From Stenotrophomonas maltophilia (GTDB lineage: Bacteria; Pseudomonadota; Gammaproteobacteria; Xanthomonadales; Xanthomonadaceae), in NCBI RefSeq assembly GCF_013464915.1, contig NZ_RAVT01000062.1:1-32915 (forward strand): a stretch of 32,915 nt of DNA, in the 5' to 3' direction. Positions 1 to 7,528 of this stretch are shown in pieces. Made by a program: the position numbers and the translations under genes. Within the stretch, counting starts at the first letter, position 1, and each line of letters starts with the position of its first letter. Below the pieces are notes generated by a model. That model was not told the DNA's origin. It made no database searches and saw only the letters and a program-made list of their open reading frames with translations.

Positions 1-111
1 AAGGCCAAGGGTAAAGCGAGCAAGGTGGCACTGGTGGCGGTCATGCGGAAAATGCTGGTGATCCTCAATGCCCGCAAACGGGACGCCGAGGTGGCCCTCG
101 GCAGCCCCTGA
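1..111 (+). CDS. IS110-family transposase, C-terminal fragment (partial)
   Basis: The first frame is open from the window edge to a TGA at 109-111. It encodes 36 residues, including KVALVAVMRKMLVILNARKR. The pattern VALVAVMRKxLxILNA is typical of the extreme C-terminus of IS110/IS116/IS902 transposases (Tnp_20 domain), which are DEDD-type recombinases. Only the tail is visible, so whether the element is intact cannot be judged. The non-coding DNA after the stop (112-168) contains the short dyad GCTGG-cgg-CCAGC but no terminal inverted repeat, which fits IS110-group elements. The element lies just downstream of cyoD, in convergent orientation. The family call rests on about 30 residues. Confidence 0.75.
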   Translation, partial: KAKGKASKVALVAVMRKMLVILNARKRDAEVALGSP

Positions 112-169
112 CAAGACAGTTGCTACTGGCTGGCGGCCAGCGGCCGGCACTCCCCATCCGCAGGCAAAC

Positions 170-195
170 AAAAAGGCCGCCCGAGGGCGGCCTTT
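170..195 (-). terminator. Terminator of the cyo operon, possibly bidirectional
   Basis: A GC-rich stem GGCCGCC/GGCGGCC with a short loop is flanked by an A-run at 170-174 and a TTT at 193-195. Read on the minus strand, the hairpin is followed by a U-run about 25 bases after the cyoD stop. The near symmetry means it may also stop transcription leaving the transposase on the plus strand. Confidence 0.8.
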
Positions 196-219
196 CTGCG
201 TGGCAACGTCGCGAAGACG

Positions 220-561
220 TCAGTGCATCATGTGCACGTTCATGTTGTGCATGACCCACAGGGTACCGACCACGATGATGCCGATCACCACCACGGTGAA
301 GGCCGCAGCGTTGACGTTCCAGCGGCTTTCCGAGGAGCGGTCCAGGTGCAGGAAGAACACCAGGTGGACCAGCATCTGCAGCACCGCGGTGATGGCGATG
401 ACCACACCGTTGACGGTGCGCGAGAAATCGCCCGACATCACCATCCAGAACGGGATGACGGTCAGCACCACCGCCAGCACGAAGCCGATCAGGTACGACT
501 TCACGGTGCCATGGCTTTCGCCGCCGGTGCCGTGGTCGTGTGCATGGTTGTCATGTGCCAT
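220..561 (-). CDS. cyoD: Cytochrome o ubiquinol oxidase subunit IV
   Basis: This 113-residue protein is the small accessory subunit of the bo3 quinol oxidase, needed for assembly of the CyoB metal centres. Three membrane segments are visible: VKSYLIGFVLAVVLTVIPFW, GVVIAITAVLQMLVHLVFFL and AAFTVVVIGIIVVGTLWVMH. The motif LVHLVFFLHL is typical of CyoD/COX4-type subunits. The start [10 protein letters not shown] is chosen because its ATG shares one base with the cyoC stop (TAATG), giving translational coupling. A longer in-frame opening upstream lies inside cyoC and is rejected. The N-terminus is unusually His-rich, with five His in the first 17 residues. It is the last gene of cyoABCD; cyoE does not follow. 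Confidence 0.96.
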   Translation of the reverse strand: MAHDNHAHDHGTGGESHGTVKSYLIGFVLAVVLTVIPFWMVMSGDFSRTVNGVVIAITAVLQMLVHLVFFLHLDRSSESRWNVNAAAFTVVVIGIIVVGTLWVMHNMNVHMMH

Positions 562-1199
562 TACAGGGCTCCATTGAGGTAGACGACGGAGAACACGCCG
601 ATCCAGATCAGGTCCAGGAAGTGCCAGAACAGGCTCAGGCACGCCATGCGGGTCTTGTTGGTCGGGGTCAGGCCGTACTTCTTCAGCTGCACGAACATCA
701 CCAGCAGCCACAGCAGGCCGGCGCTGACGTGCAGGCCGTGGGTACCGACCAGGGCGAAGAACGCCGACAGGAAGGCACTGCGGTCCGGACCGTAGCCCTG
801 GTGGATCAGGTGCTGGAACTCCCACACTTCCATGCACATGAAGCCGAAGCCCAGCAGCCAGGTGATGCCCAGCCACAGATACATCTGGCCCATCTGCTTG
901 CGGTGCATGGCGATCATGCCCAGGCCGAACGTCAGCGACGAGGTCAGCAGCAGCGCGGTTTCCCATGCCACGAACGGCAGTTCGAACAGGTCCTTGGCGG
1001 TGGGGCCGCCATCGGTACCGCCTGCCAGCACCACGTAGGTGGCGAACAGCGAGGCGAAGATGAGGCAGTCGCTCATCAGGTACACCCAGAAACCGAAGAC
1101 GGTGTTGCCGCCGGTGTCGTGGTGCTCGTGGTCGTCATGGCCATGGGCCGCCGCTTGCGCGGCGTGCCCGTGGCTCAGGGTCGAGGTATTGGTGCTCAT
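561..1199 (-). CDS. cyoC: Cytochrome o ubiquinol oxidase subunit III
   Basis: This 212-residue integral membrane protein is subunit III of the haem-copper quinol oxidase. Five hydrophobic helices can be read. Family landmarks are [57 protein letters not shown] and [18 protein letters not shown]. The start at 1199 overlaps the cyoB stop by four bases (ATGA), and the stop overlaps the cyoD start by one base. The first 27 residues carry seven histidines (H10, H12, H19, H21, H24, H26, H27); I know of no equivalent stretch in the E. coli protein. The rest aligns well with E. coli CyoC by eye. Confidence 0.97.
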   Translation of the reverse strand: MSTNTSTLSHGHAAQAAAHGHDDHEHHDTGGNTVFGFWVYLMSDCLIFASLFATYVVLAGGTDGGPTAKDLFELPFVAWETALLLTSSLTFGLGMIAMHRKQMGQMYLWLGITWLLGFGFMCMEVWEFQHLIHQGYGPDRSAFLSAFFALVGTHGLHVSAGLLWLLVMFVQLKKYGLTPTNKTRMACLSLFWHFLDLIWIGVFSVVYLNGAL

Positions 1200-3193
1200 G
1201 CCTTCAGCTCCGACTTCACCAGGCCCTGGGATTCCAGGTGCTTGCGGTGTTCGTTCTCGATGCGTTCCACCTCGGCGGCCGGGACCCAGTAGTCCACGTC
1301 CTGGTCGAAGGTGCGGTAGATGAACGTGGCGATCATGCCGACGAAGCCGACGATGGCCAGCCACCAGATGTGCCAGATCATCGCGAAGCCGAACACCAGG
1401 CTGAAGGCACCGATGACAACGCCCGTGCCGGTGTTGCGCGGCATGTGGATGTCGGTGTACTTGGCCGGCTTCGGCCAGGCTTCACCACGCTGCTTGCGCT
1501 CCCAGAAATCGTCCAGCTCGGTGACTTCCGGCAGGCTGCCGAAGTTGTAGAAGGCCGGCGGCGAAGAGGTTTCCCACTCCAGCGTACGGGCATCCCACGG
1601 GTCGCCGGTCAGGTCGGCGGTCTTCTTGCGGTCGCGGATCGACACGGCCACCTGGATGATCTGGCACAGGATGCCGGCACCCACGATGAAGGCACCTGCG
1701 GCAGCCACCAGCAGCAGCGGCTCGTAGGCCGGGTTGACGGTGCTCTGCAGACGACGGGTCATGCCCATGAAGCCCAGCACGTACATCGGCATGAAGGTCA
1801 CGTAGAAGCCGATGAACCAGCACCAGAACGCACACTTGCCCCAGAACTCGTTGAGGCGGAAGCCGAACATCTTCGGCCACCAGTAGGTGATGCCGGCGAA
1901 CATGCCGAACACCACGCCGCCGATGATGACGTTGTGGAAGTGGGCGATCAGGAACAGGCTGTTGTGCAGCACGAAGTCGATGGCCGGGATCGCCAGCATC
2001 ACGCCGGTCATGCCGCCGATGGTGAAGGTGACCATGAAGCCGATGGTCCACAGCACGGGCGTGGTGAACTGCACGCGACCACGGAACATGGTGAACAGCC
2101 AGTTGAAGATCTTCACACCGGTCGGGATCGAGATGATCATCGTCGTGATGCCGAAGAAGGCATTGACGTTGGCACCCGAGCCCATGGTGAAGAAGTGGTG
2201 CAGCCACACGATGAACGACAGCACGCCGATGCAGGCGGTGGCGTAGACCATGCCCTTGTAGCCGAACAGCGCCTTGCGCGAGAAGGTCGCGATGACTTCG
2301 GAGAACACACCGAACGCCGGCAGGACCAGGATGTACACCTCCGGGTGACCCCAGATCCAGATCAGGTTGATGTACAGCATGGCGTTGCCGCCACCGTCAT
2401 TGGTGAAGAAGTGCGTGCCCAGGTAACGGTCCAGGGTCAGCAGCACCAGGGTGATGGTCAGCACCGGGAAGGCGGCGACGATCAGCACGTTGGTCACCAG
2501 GGCGGTCCAGGTGAACACCGGCATCTGCATCAGCTTCATGCTGGGGGTACGCATCTTCAAAATGGTGATGAAGAAGTTGATACCGCTCAGCGTGGTGCCC
2601 AGGCCTGCGACCTGTAGACCCCAGATGTAGTAGTCCATGCCTACGCTTGGACTGTATTCGATGCCTGACAACGGCGGGAACGCCAGCCAGCCGGTGGCGG
2701 CGAATTCACCGATCCACAGCGACAGCATGATCAGCACCGCGCCGGACACGAACAGCCAGAAGCTGAGCGAGTTGACGAACGGGAACGCGACGTCGCGCGC
2801 ACCGATCTGCAGCGGCACGGCCAGGTTCATCAGGCCGGTGATCAGCGGCATCGCCACGAAGAAGATCATGATCACGCCGTGGGCGGTGAAGATCTGGTCG
2901 TAGTGGTGCGGCGGCAGGTAACCCTCGGACCCGCCGACGGCAAGCGCCTGCTGGGTACGCATCATGATGGCGTCGGAGAAACCGCGCAGCAGCATGACGA
3001 AGGCGACGATGAGGTACATCACGCCGATCTTCTTGTGATCCACCGAGGTGAACCACTCCTTCCACAGATAGCCCCACAGCTTGAACTTGGTGATCAGGGC
3101 CATGACGCCCAGGCCACCCAGCACCGCGCCGACCAGGGTGGTCAGCACGATCGGATCGTGGGGGATCGACTCAAGAGAGAGTTTTCCCAACAT
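1196..3193 (-). CDS. cyoB: Cytochrome o ubiquinol oxidase subunit I
   Basis: This is the catalytic subunit, which oxidises ubiquinol, reduces O2 to water and pumps protons. It is 665 residues from this start, close to E. coli CyoB. Haem and copper ligand motifs are intact: [11 protein letters not shown] (low-spin haem b), WGHPEVYIL (CuB His with the cross-linked Tyr), WLHHFFTMG (CuB His pair) and [13 protein letters not shown] (haem o and haem b ligands). Two ATGs are possible. The outer one at 3199 overlaps the cyoA stop (ATGA) but sits right against the GGGAG ribosome-binding site. The inner one at 3193 has about 8 bases of spacing and gives [11 protein letters not shown], matching the E. 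coli start MFGKLSLD, so it is preferred. The first gene upstream is cyoA. Confidence 0.97.
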   Translation of the reverse strand: MLGKLSLESIPHDPIVLTTLVGAVLGGLGVMALITKFKLWGYLWKEWFTSVDHKKIGVMYLIVAFVMLLRGFSDAIMMRTQQALAVGGSEGYLPPHHYDQIFTAHGVIMIFFVAMPLITGLMNLAVPLQIGARDVAFPFVNSLSFWLFVSGAVLIMLSLWIGEFAATGWLAFPPLSGIEYSPSVGMDYYIWGLQVAGLGTTLSGINFFITILKMRTPSMKLMQMPVFTWTALVTNVLIVAAFPVLTITLVLLTLDRYLGTHFFTNDGGGNAMLYINLIWIWGHPEVYILVLPAFGVFSEVIATFSRKALFGYKGMVYATACIGVLSFIVWLHHFFTMGSGANVNAFFGITTMIISIPTGVKIFNWLFTMFRGRVQFTTPVLWTIGFMVTFTIGGMTGVMLAIPAIDFVLHNSLFLIAHFHNVIIGGVVFGMFAGITYWWPKMFGFRLNEFWGKCAFWCWFIGFYVTFMPMYVLGFMGMTRRLQSTVNPAYEPLLLVAAAGAFIVGAGILCQIIQVAVSIRDRKKTADLTGDPWDARTLEWETSSPPAFYNFGSLPEVTELDDFWERKQRGEAWPKPAKYTDIHMPRNTGTGVVIGAFSLVFGFAMIWHIWWLAIVGFVGMIATFIYRTFDQDVDYWVPAAEVERIENEHRKHLESQGLVKSELKA

Positions 3194-3195
3194 GT

Positions 3196-4236
3196 TCATT
3201 CTCCCGAACCCGCGTGGCCGGCATGGCCTGCGTGTTCGTGTTCGTTGGCATCCAGGTTTTCACCCGATTCCTTGGAATCATGCGCGTCACTGGGGGCGTG
3301 GCCCTCGTGCGCTTCATGGCTGGCGGCATCGGCAGCGGCGGCACCGGCATGTTCATGCTTCATGCCGTAATGCTTGTTGTCGCCCATGTGCTTGGCGATG
3401 ACCCAGTCGAACAGGCCTTCTTCGGTCTTGCCGAAGTAGGTGACCGGATACCACTCGGCGTTGCGTGCTTCACCCAGGGCCTTGAACGAGGCCTTGTCCA
3501 GGGTCTGCTCGCCGGCACGGACCTGGTCCAGCCACTGGCGGTATTCGGCATCGGTGACCGAGTAGGCGGTGAAGTGCATCTTGGCGAAGCCCGCGCCGCT
3601 GTAGTGCGAGGACATGCCCGGGAACTCACCGGTCTCGTTGGCGATCAGGTGGAGCTTGGTCTCCATCGCAGCCATCGAGTAGATCATGCTGCCCAGGTGC
3701 GGGATGAAGAAGGCATTCATCACCGTGTCGGACGTGATCTTGAAGTTCAGCGGCGTGTTGACCGGGAACTTGATTTCGTTGACGACCGCCACCTTCTCTT
3801 CCGGATAGATGAACAGCCACTTCCAGTCCAGCGAGATCGCCTCGATGGTGACCGGCTTGACGTCCGATTCCAGCGGCTTGTACGGGTCCAGCGCGTGCGA
3901 CGAACGCCAGGTCAGGACCGCCAGCACCAGCACGATCATGCAGGGAATGGACCACACCACCACCTCGATCGCCGTCGAGTGGGACCACTTCGGCTCGTAG
4001 CGGGCCTTGGTGTTGGAGGCGCGATACTTCCACGCGAAGGTCAGGGTCATGATGATGACCGGGATGACGACCAGCAGCATGAGCACGGTGGCCGTGATCA
4101 GCAGGGTCTTCTCATCCTGGCCGATCTGGCCCTTCGGACTGAGGATGGCCACGGCATCGCAGCCGGTGAGCATCACCAGCAACGACAGCAGCAGGCCCGG
4201 GCGCAACCAGCGCCCAAGGGTTTTCAACGGAATCAT
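3196..4236 (-). CDS. cyoA: Cytochrome o ubiquinol oxidase subunit II (lipoprotein)
   Basis: Subunit II of the bo3 oxidase and first gene of cyoABCD. From the ATG at 4236 it is 346 residues, against about 315 in E. coli. The N-terminus is a lipoprotein signal with lipobox LTGC (Cys26). Two membrane segments follow ([19 protein letters not shown] and [18 protein letters not shown]), then the periplasmic cupredoxin-like domain ([38 protein letters not shown]). As is normal for quinol oxidases, the CuA cysteine pair is absent. The extra length is a C-terminal tail from about residue 286, with 11 His in 61 residues plus many Ala, Glu and Asp. An ATG further upstream gives only a non-homologous extension. 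The stop lies two bases before the preferred cyoB start. Confidence 0.96.
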   Translation of the reverse strand: MIPLKTLGRWLRPGLLLSLLVMLTGCDAVAILSPKGQIGQDEKTLLITATVLMLLVVIPVIIMTLTFAWKYRASNTKARYEPKWSHSTAIEVVVWSIPCMIVLVLAVLTWRSSHALDPYKPLESDVKPVTIEAISLDWKWLFIYPEEKVAVVNEIKFPVNTPLNFKITSDTVMNAFFIPHLGSMIYSMAAMETKLHLIANETGEFPGMSSHYSGAGFAKMHFTAYSVTDAEYRQWLDQVRAGEQTLDKASFKALGEARNAEWYPVTYFGKTEEGLFDWVIAKHMGDNKHYGMKHEHAGAAAADAASHEAHEGHAPSDAHDSKESGENLDANEHEHAGHAGHAGSGE

Positions 4237-4418
4237 CGGTCGATCCAATTGCGAGGGAATGCCGTTCCCCGTCCTGCCTGTTCCGGCCAAAGCCGGTCCC
4301 ACCGGTCCGGAAGACAGGTAGGGAGGTGGGGTCGAGTCAGCCTTTCAATTTTAGGCCGTCACCCACCATTTAAGAAAGGCATTGACAATGATCGAGCGCA
4401 GGAAAGGCCCTTTTCAGG

Positions 4419-4437
4419 CTGCGACACGTTGTCGCAG
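4419..4437. promoter_or_regulatory. Candidate operator: 8-bp perfect dyad with 3-bp spacer
   Basis: CTGCGACA-CGT-TGTCGCAG is a perfect inverted repeat. It lies about 180 bases upstream of cyoA and 150 bases upstream of the GyrI-like gene. The size and symmetry fit a dimeric repressor site. No poly-T follows it, so it is not a standard terminator. The cognate regulator is unknown. Confidence 0.35.
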
Positions 4438-4524
4438 TGCGCGGCCACGGCGGGCAGAACGCCCGAGGGCGGCATCCTGGCACAGTCTGGCGGCGGATGC
4501 CCTGCCCGGGTTCGGCACGATCAT

Positions 4525-4538
4525 CTGAACGTGTTCAG
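4525..4538. promoter_or_regulatory. Candidate operator: CTGAAC-GT-GTTCAG dyad
   Basis: A 6-bp perfect dyad with a 2-bp spacer lies 52 bases before the GyrI-like start, where a repressor of that gene could bind. It does not match the gammaproteobacterial LexA box, and I assign no regulator. Confidence 0.25.
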
Positions 4539-4589
4539 GCATTCCGGCAAGGACAAGGACATGGGATGCTCGGCGCAGGAGGAAGGCGC

Positions 4590-5201
4590 ATGGACAAGAT
4601 CGACTTCAAGACGCGCGACCGGGCACTGTACCAGCCACCGGCCGGCCGGTTCGTTGCGGTGGAGGTACCGCCCCTGCCCTACCTGATGATCGACGGCCGC
4701 GGTGACCCGAACAGCGCGCCGGCCTACACGCAGGCGGTGCAGTGGCTGTATGCGGCCAGCTATGCGCTGAAGTTCGCGTGCAAGGCCGAGGACCAGGACT
4801 ACGTGGTGCCGCCGCTGGAAGCGCTGTGGACCGCCGACGACCCCACCAGCTTCGTCGCGCGCCGCAAGGATGAGTGGGCCTGGACGGTGATGATACGCAC
4901 GCCTGGAGGCGTCCACCCGGCGCAGCTGGAGACAGCCATTGCCAAGGCTGGGGCGAAGCTGGGTGAACCACCTGCCAGCCTTCGCCACGACATTCTTGAA
5001 GAGGGCCTCTGCCTGCAGACCCTGCATGTGGGCGCCTACGATGACGAGGGGCCGATCCTGGCGAAGTTGCACGATGAACTGATGCCCTCTCTGGGGTATG
5101 CCTTTGCAGGCCCCCACCATGAGATCTACCTGAGCGACCCGCGCAGGACCGAAGCCACTCGATTGAAGACAGTGCTGCGGCAGCCCGTCCGCGCGGAATG
5201 A
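4590..5201 (+). CDS. GyrI-like small-molecule-binding domain protein
   Basis: This 203-residue soluble protein has no signal peptide or membrane segment. The pattern matches the stand-alone GyrI-like/COG4832 family: an N-terminal lysine-rich lead (MDKIDFKTRDRALYQPPAGR), then PPLPYLMIDGRGDPN, AVQWLYAASYALKF, PPLEALW and EWAWTVMIRTP, and near the end LGYAFAGPHHEIYLSDPRR. Members share the ligand-binding fold of the C-terminal half of AraC/MerR-type regulators such as Rob and BmrR, but here there is no DNA-binding domain. The start is fixed by AGGAGG at 4577-4582, 7 bases before the ATG. The ligand and cellular role are unknown. It appears to be transcribed alone or with the small membrane protein 39 bases downstream. 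Confidence 0.85.
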   Translation: MDKIDFKTRDRALYQPPAGRFVAVEVPPLPYLMIDGRGDPNSAPAYTQAVQWLYAASYALKFACKAEDQDYVVPPLEALWTADDPTSFVARRKDEWAWTVMIRTPGGVHPAQLETAIAKAGAKLGEPPASLRHDILEEGLCLQTLHVGAYDDEGPILAKLHDELMPSLGYAFAGPHHEIYLSDPRRTEATRLKTVLRQPVRAE

Positions 5202-5240
5202 CCGCCTGCAAGCACCGCTCTGACAAGGACCCGTAGATTC

Positions 5241-5558
5241 ATGCCCCTGATTGATCGCTTACTGCGCTGGACCACCCCGCCGACCAGCCGCCGGGCCATT
5301 GCGCTGCTGTGCAGCGTGTTGTTGCTTGTACTGGCCTGCAATCCCGACCTGCTGCCGCTGCTGTCGCTGATCGATGCGCTGGGCCTGGATGTGCTGGCGC
5401 TGCTGTTGGGCGCCCAGCTGGTGGCCCTGCTGCCCTGGCTCCGGGAGCGCGGAAGGCAGACGGCGCGCATCCTGGGGCGGCTGCTTGCGGGCGGACTGGC
5501 CGGTGCGGCCGGAGGCTATCTGCGGCAGCTCGCACGCTGGTCACGCAGCACACGATGA
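5241..5558 (+). CDS. Small membrane protein of unknown function
   Basis: A 105-residue frame begins at ATG 5241, with a modest AAGGAC ribosome-binding site about 10 bases upstream. Two hydrophobic stretches are visible: AIALLCSVLLLVLACNPDLL (about residues 20-40) and DALGLDVLALLLGAQLVALL (about 45-65). An Arg-rich segment (WLRERGRQTARILGR), a short Gly/Ala segment and a basic C-terminus follow. I do not recognise the family. Strong hydrophobicity and the position 39 bases after the GyrI-like gene make it plausible, but codon bias in GC-rich DNA can produce such frames by chance. Confidence 0.5.
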   Translation: MPLIDRLLRWTTPPTSRRAIALLCSVLLLVLACNPDLLPLLSLIDALGLDVLALLLGAQLVALLPWLRERGRQTARILGRLLAGGLAGAAGGYLRQLARWSRSTR

Positions 5559-5721
5559 GGCCGGGCGGAGGAGTCGCCGCCACCGGCGAGGCCGTAGACC
5601 TGCGATTACCCCGATGTGGAAACGGAAGGCTCCGACCCAGGCCGGGGCGTTTCATTGCAGCGGGCACCGGGAAAAGCCGGCAGACCTGGCACCTGCGTAG
5701 CGGGCATCCCGCCCATAACAC

Positions 5722-6156
5722 CTAGAATGCAGTCGGGCTGACCTGGATGACACCGTCATGGGCCAGCGCGAGGCGGATTCGGGTCTGGCCACCCGCTGTA
5801 ACCAGCTGCGAAATTTCGCGCCGGTGCCCGGATTCATCGCCCCACGAACAGACACCCTTGCCGGCAAAGGTCGCACTGACAATCCGATTCCCGGCGGGAA
5901 CGGACAAGGTCACCGTCTCGCCCCTTCGCAGATGGGCTGCCAACGTACCGTCGATATACAGTGCCAACGGACACGCCCCGCCGACTGCACCGATGTCACG
6001 TGTCACGACCACCTGGCCGGTGCTGCTGTCGCCCGCGCCATTGAAGGCGAACACGCGCTCGGACGGCACGGGCTGGGCTTGAGCCGAGTCAATCTGTCGC
6101 GTTGCGCAACCGGCAAGAACGACACACGCAAGCAAGCCCATCACGATCTTCTTCAT
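5722..6156 (-). CDS. Putative small outer-membrane or periplasmic lipoprotein
   Basis: This 144-residue protein begins MKKIVMGLLACVVLAGCATR. It has a positively charged start, a hydrophobic core and lipobox LAGC, so Cys17 should be acylated after signal peptidase II cleavage. The start at 6156 has GGGGA at suitable spacing; an upstream ATG at 6201 would bury the signal peptide and is rejected. The mature part looks like one small beta-rich domain (RVFAFNGAGDSSTG, CPLALYIDGTLAAHLRRGE, TVTLSVPAGNRIVSATFAG). It recalls DUF2846-like lipoproteins, in which an YIDG-containing strand is followed by a PxG turn, but that assignment is tentative. Two further cysteines in the mature part could pair. The function is unknown. 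Confidence 0.8.
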   Translation of the reverse strand: MKKIVMGLLACVVLAGCATRQIDSAQAQPVPSERVFAFNGAGDSSTGQVVVTRDIGAVGGACPLALYIDGTLAAHLRRGETVTLSVPAGNRIVSATFAGKGVCSWGDESGHRREISQLVTAGGQTRIRLALAHDGVIQVSPTAF

Positions 6157-6261
6157 TGCATCCCCTGTTGATTGAAGCAGCCGCAAAAACCGCTGCAGCA
6201 CACACTGCGGTGTCGCAATGGTAATCCCTTTCGCATCAACAGGTTCCGAACGCGCACAAAC

Positions 6262-6289
6262 AAAAAGCCCCGACCAGGGCCGGGGCTTC
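6262..6289 (-). terminator. Terminator after tRNA-Thr
   Basis: On the minus strand, AAGCCCCG and CGGGGCTT form a stem around a 10-base loop. A U-run (AAAAA at 6262-6266 on the plus strand) follows, about 10 bases after the tRNA CCA end. Confidence 0.85.
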
Positions 6290-6299
6290 TCATTACAAC

Positions 6300-6375
6300 T
6301 GGTGCCGGAAACAGGAGTCGAACCTGCGACCTACGCATTACGAATGCGCCGCTCTACCAACTGAGCTATTCCGGC
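6300..6375 (-). tRNA. tRNA-Thr (anticodon CGT)
   Basis: The minus strand reads as a complete 76-base tRNA beginning GCCGGAATAGCTCAGTTGG and ending TTCCGGCACCA. The acceptor stem GCCGGAA pairs with TTCCGGC. The D-arm GCTCAGTTGGTAGAGC, the anticodon loop TTCGTAA (anticodon CGT, reading ACG) and the T-arm CAGGTTCGACTCCTG are all present, and CCA is encoded. The sequence closely resembles E. coli thrW. It has its own promoter and terminator and no integrase or att duplication nearby. Confidence 0.97.
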
Positions 6376-6385
6376 GGAGCCCGCG

Positions 6386-6415
6386 ATTTTACGGGCTGGG
6401 CGCCCCGGCGGTCAA
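6386..6415 (-). promoter_or_regulatory. Promoter of tRNA-Thr
   Basis: Minus-strand TTGACC (6415-6410) and TAAAAT (6391-6386) are separated by 18 bases. The expected start site falls a few bases before the mature tRNA 5' end at 6375. The element lies between the ldhA stop and the tRNA. Confidence 0.7.
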
Positions 6416-6425
6416 TCCATCCGGC

Positions 6426-7430
6426 TCACCCCGCCTCCACCCGGTTCCCGCACGCCCGCCCGGCCACGAAATCCCGCAGATTCCCCAGCGTGATCGCCGA
6501 GATCTCCTGCAGCGCCTCCACGGTGAAGAAGCCCTGGTGGCCGGTCACCAGCACGTTGGGGAAGGTCATCAGGCGCTGGAAGGCCTCGTCGTCGATGATC
6601 TCGCCGGACAGGTCCTGGAAGAACAGCGCGCTCTCCTGCTCGTAGACGTCGATGGCCAGATGGCCGAGCCGGCGCGACTTCAGCGCGCGGATCACGGCAT
6701 GGGTATCGACAAGCGCACCACGCGAGGTATTGACCAGCATCGCGCCCGGTTTCATCCGCGCCAGTGACGCGTCATTGATCAGGTGCTGGGTATCGGGCGT
6801 CAGCGGGCAATGCAGCGAGACGATATCGGCGCGCGCCAGCAGCTCATCCAACGCCACCATGTCGCCGATACCGTTGAAGGCAGCCGAGGGATACGGGTCG
6901 TGCCCCAGCACGGTACAGCCCATGCCCTTGAAGATGCGCGCGGTGGCCAGCCCGATCTTGCCGGTGCCAACGATGCCGACGGTGCGGCCATACAAGGTTC
7001 GGCCAAGCAGGCCATCGAGCATGAAGTTGCCTTCGCGCACGCGGTTGTAGGCCCGATGGGTTTGGCGGTTGAGGGTCATCACCAGCGCCAGCGCATGCTC
7101 GGCCACGGCTTCGGGCGAGTAGGCCGGCACCCGCGCGACGAACAGGCCCAGTGCCTTCGCCGCAGCCAGATCCACATTGTTGAAGCCCGCGCAGCGCAGC
7201 AGTACGGCACGCACACCCACTGCATGCAGGGCGTGCAGCACCGGTGCATCAAGTCGATCATTGACGAACACACAGACCGCCGCGCAATCCTGCGCCAGTG
7301 TAGCCGTATGCACATCCAAGGCCGCATCGAAGTAGACAAACGCGAAGCCCCCTCCAGCGGCGTCGCGCTGGTTGGCTTCCTCAAGGAAACGGCGATCGTA
7401 AGGGCGGGCGCTGAAGACGGCGATCTGCAT
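6426..7430 (-). CDS. ldhA: D-lactate dehydrogenase (fermentative, LdhA type)
   Basis: This 334-residue cytoplasmic NAD-dependent D-2-hydroxyacid dehydrogenase reduces pyruvate to D-lactate. It aligns by eye along its whole length with E. coli LdhA: MQIAVFSARPYDRRF, CVFVNDRLDAPVL, LRCAGFNNVDLAAAKALGL, VPAYSPEAVAEHAL. The Rossmann nucleotide motif VGIVGTGKIG lies at 151-160. Catalytic residues are present: Arg237 (NTSRGALVDT), Glu264 (DVYEQE) and His298 (TGHQGF). The start at MQIAVF matches the family; an ATG 33 bases upstream only adds unrelated residues. It stands alone between the tRNA and the autotransporter. Close relatives act on other 2-oxo acids, so the substrate is inferred from overall similarity. 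Confidence 0.92.
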   Translation of the reverse strand: MQIAVFSARPYDRRFLEEANQRDAAGGGFAFVYFDAALDVHTATLAQDCAAVCVFVNDRLDAPVLHALHAVGVRAVLLRCAGFNNVDLAAAKALGLFVARVPAYSPEAVAEHALALVMTLNRQTHRAYNRVREGNFMLDGLLGRTLYGRTVGIVGTGKIGLATARIFKGMGCTVLGHDPYPSAAFNGIGDMVALDELLARADIVSLHCPLTPDTQHLINDASLARMKPGAMLVNTSRGALVDTHAVIRALKSRRLGHLAIDVYEQESALFFQDLSGEIIDDEAFQRLMTFPNVLVTGHQGFFTVEALQEISAITLGNLRDFVAGRACGNRVEAG

Positions 7431-7489
7431 GGAAGGGCCTGGGTGGAATGCCACGCCGACCATACCGCAGCAACGCGCGTTCTGGGGAT

Positions 7490-7519
7490 GGCACCGGCGA
7501 TGCCTTCATCGCCGGTGCC
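7490..7519 (-). repeat. Perfect 13-bp hairpin between autotransporter and ldhA
   Basis: GGCACCGGCGATG (7490-7502) and its exact reverse complement (7507-7519) surround a CCTT loop. It begins 10 bases after the autotransporter stop in the direction of transcription, so it may protect or end that mRNA. There is no U-run, so an intrinsic terminator is uncertain. Confidence 0.55.
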
Positions 7520-7528
7520 GTGTACCGC

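Larger units (their letters stand above)
4237..4589. promoter_or_regulatory. Divergent intergenic region, cyoA / GyrI-like gene
   Basis: This 353-base region must hold promoters for cyoABCD (leftward) and the GyrI-like gene (rightward). I see no convincing -35/-10 pair in either direction. A TTGACA at 4382-4387 has no matching -10, and a minus-strand TAAAAT near 4348-4353 has no good -35. Two dyads stand out and are listed separately (4419-4437 and 4525-4538). No open frame here looks coding. Confidence 0.5.

Noticed and set aside
4525..4538. LexA (SOS) box upstream of the GyrI-like gene
   Set aside because: CTGAAC-GT-GTTCAG has the wrong spacing for CTG-N10-CAG and does not match the TTAG-type xanthomonad box.
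5697..5711. Possible short REP (GTAG followed by CGGG-cat-CCCG) after the small lipoprotein gene
   Set aside because: The stem is only 4 bp and the head may be chance in GC-rich DNA; the rest of this 163-base gap (5559-5721) shows nothing I can support.
6300..6375. tRNA-Thr as an integration site of a genomic island
   Set aside because: There is no integrase nearby and no repeated tRNA 3' end in the window; both flanks look like ordinary chromosome.
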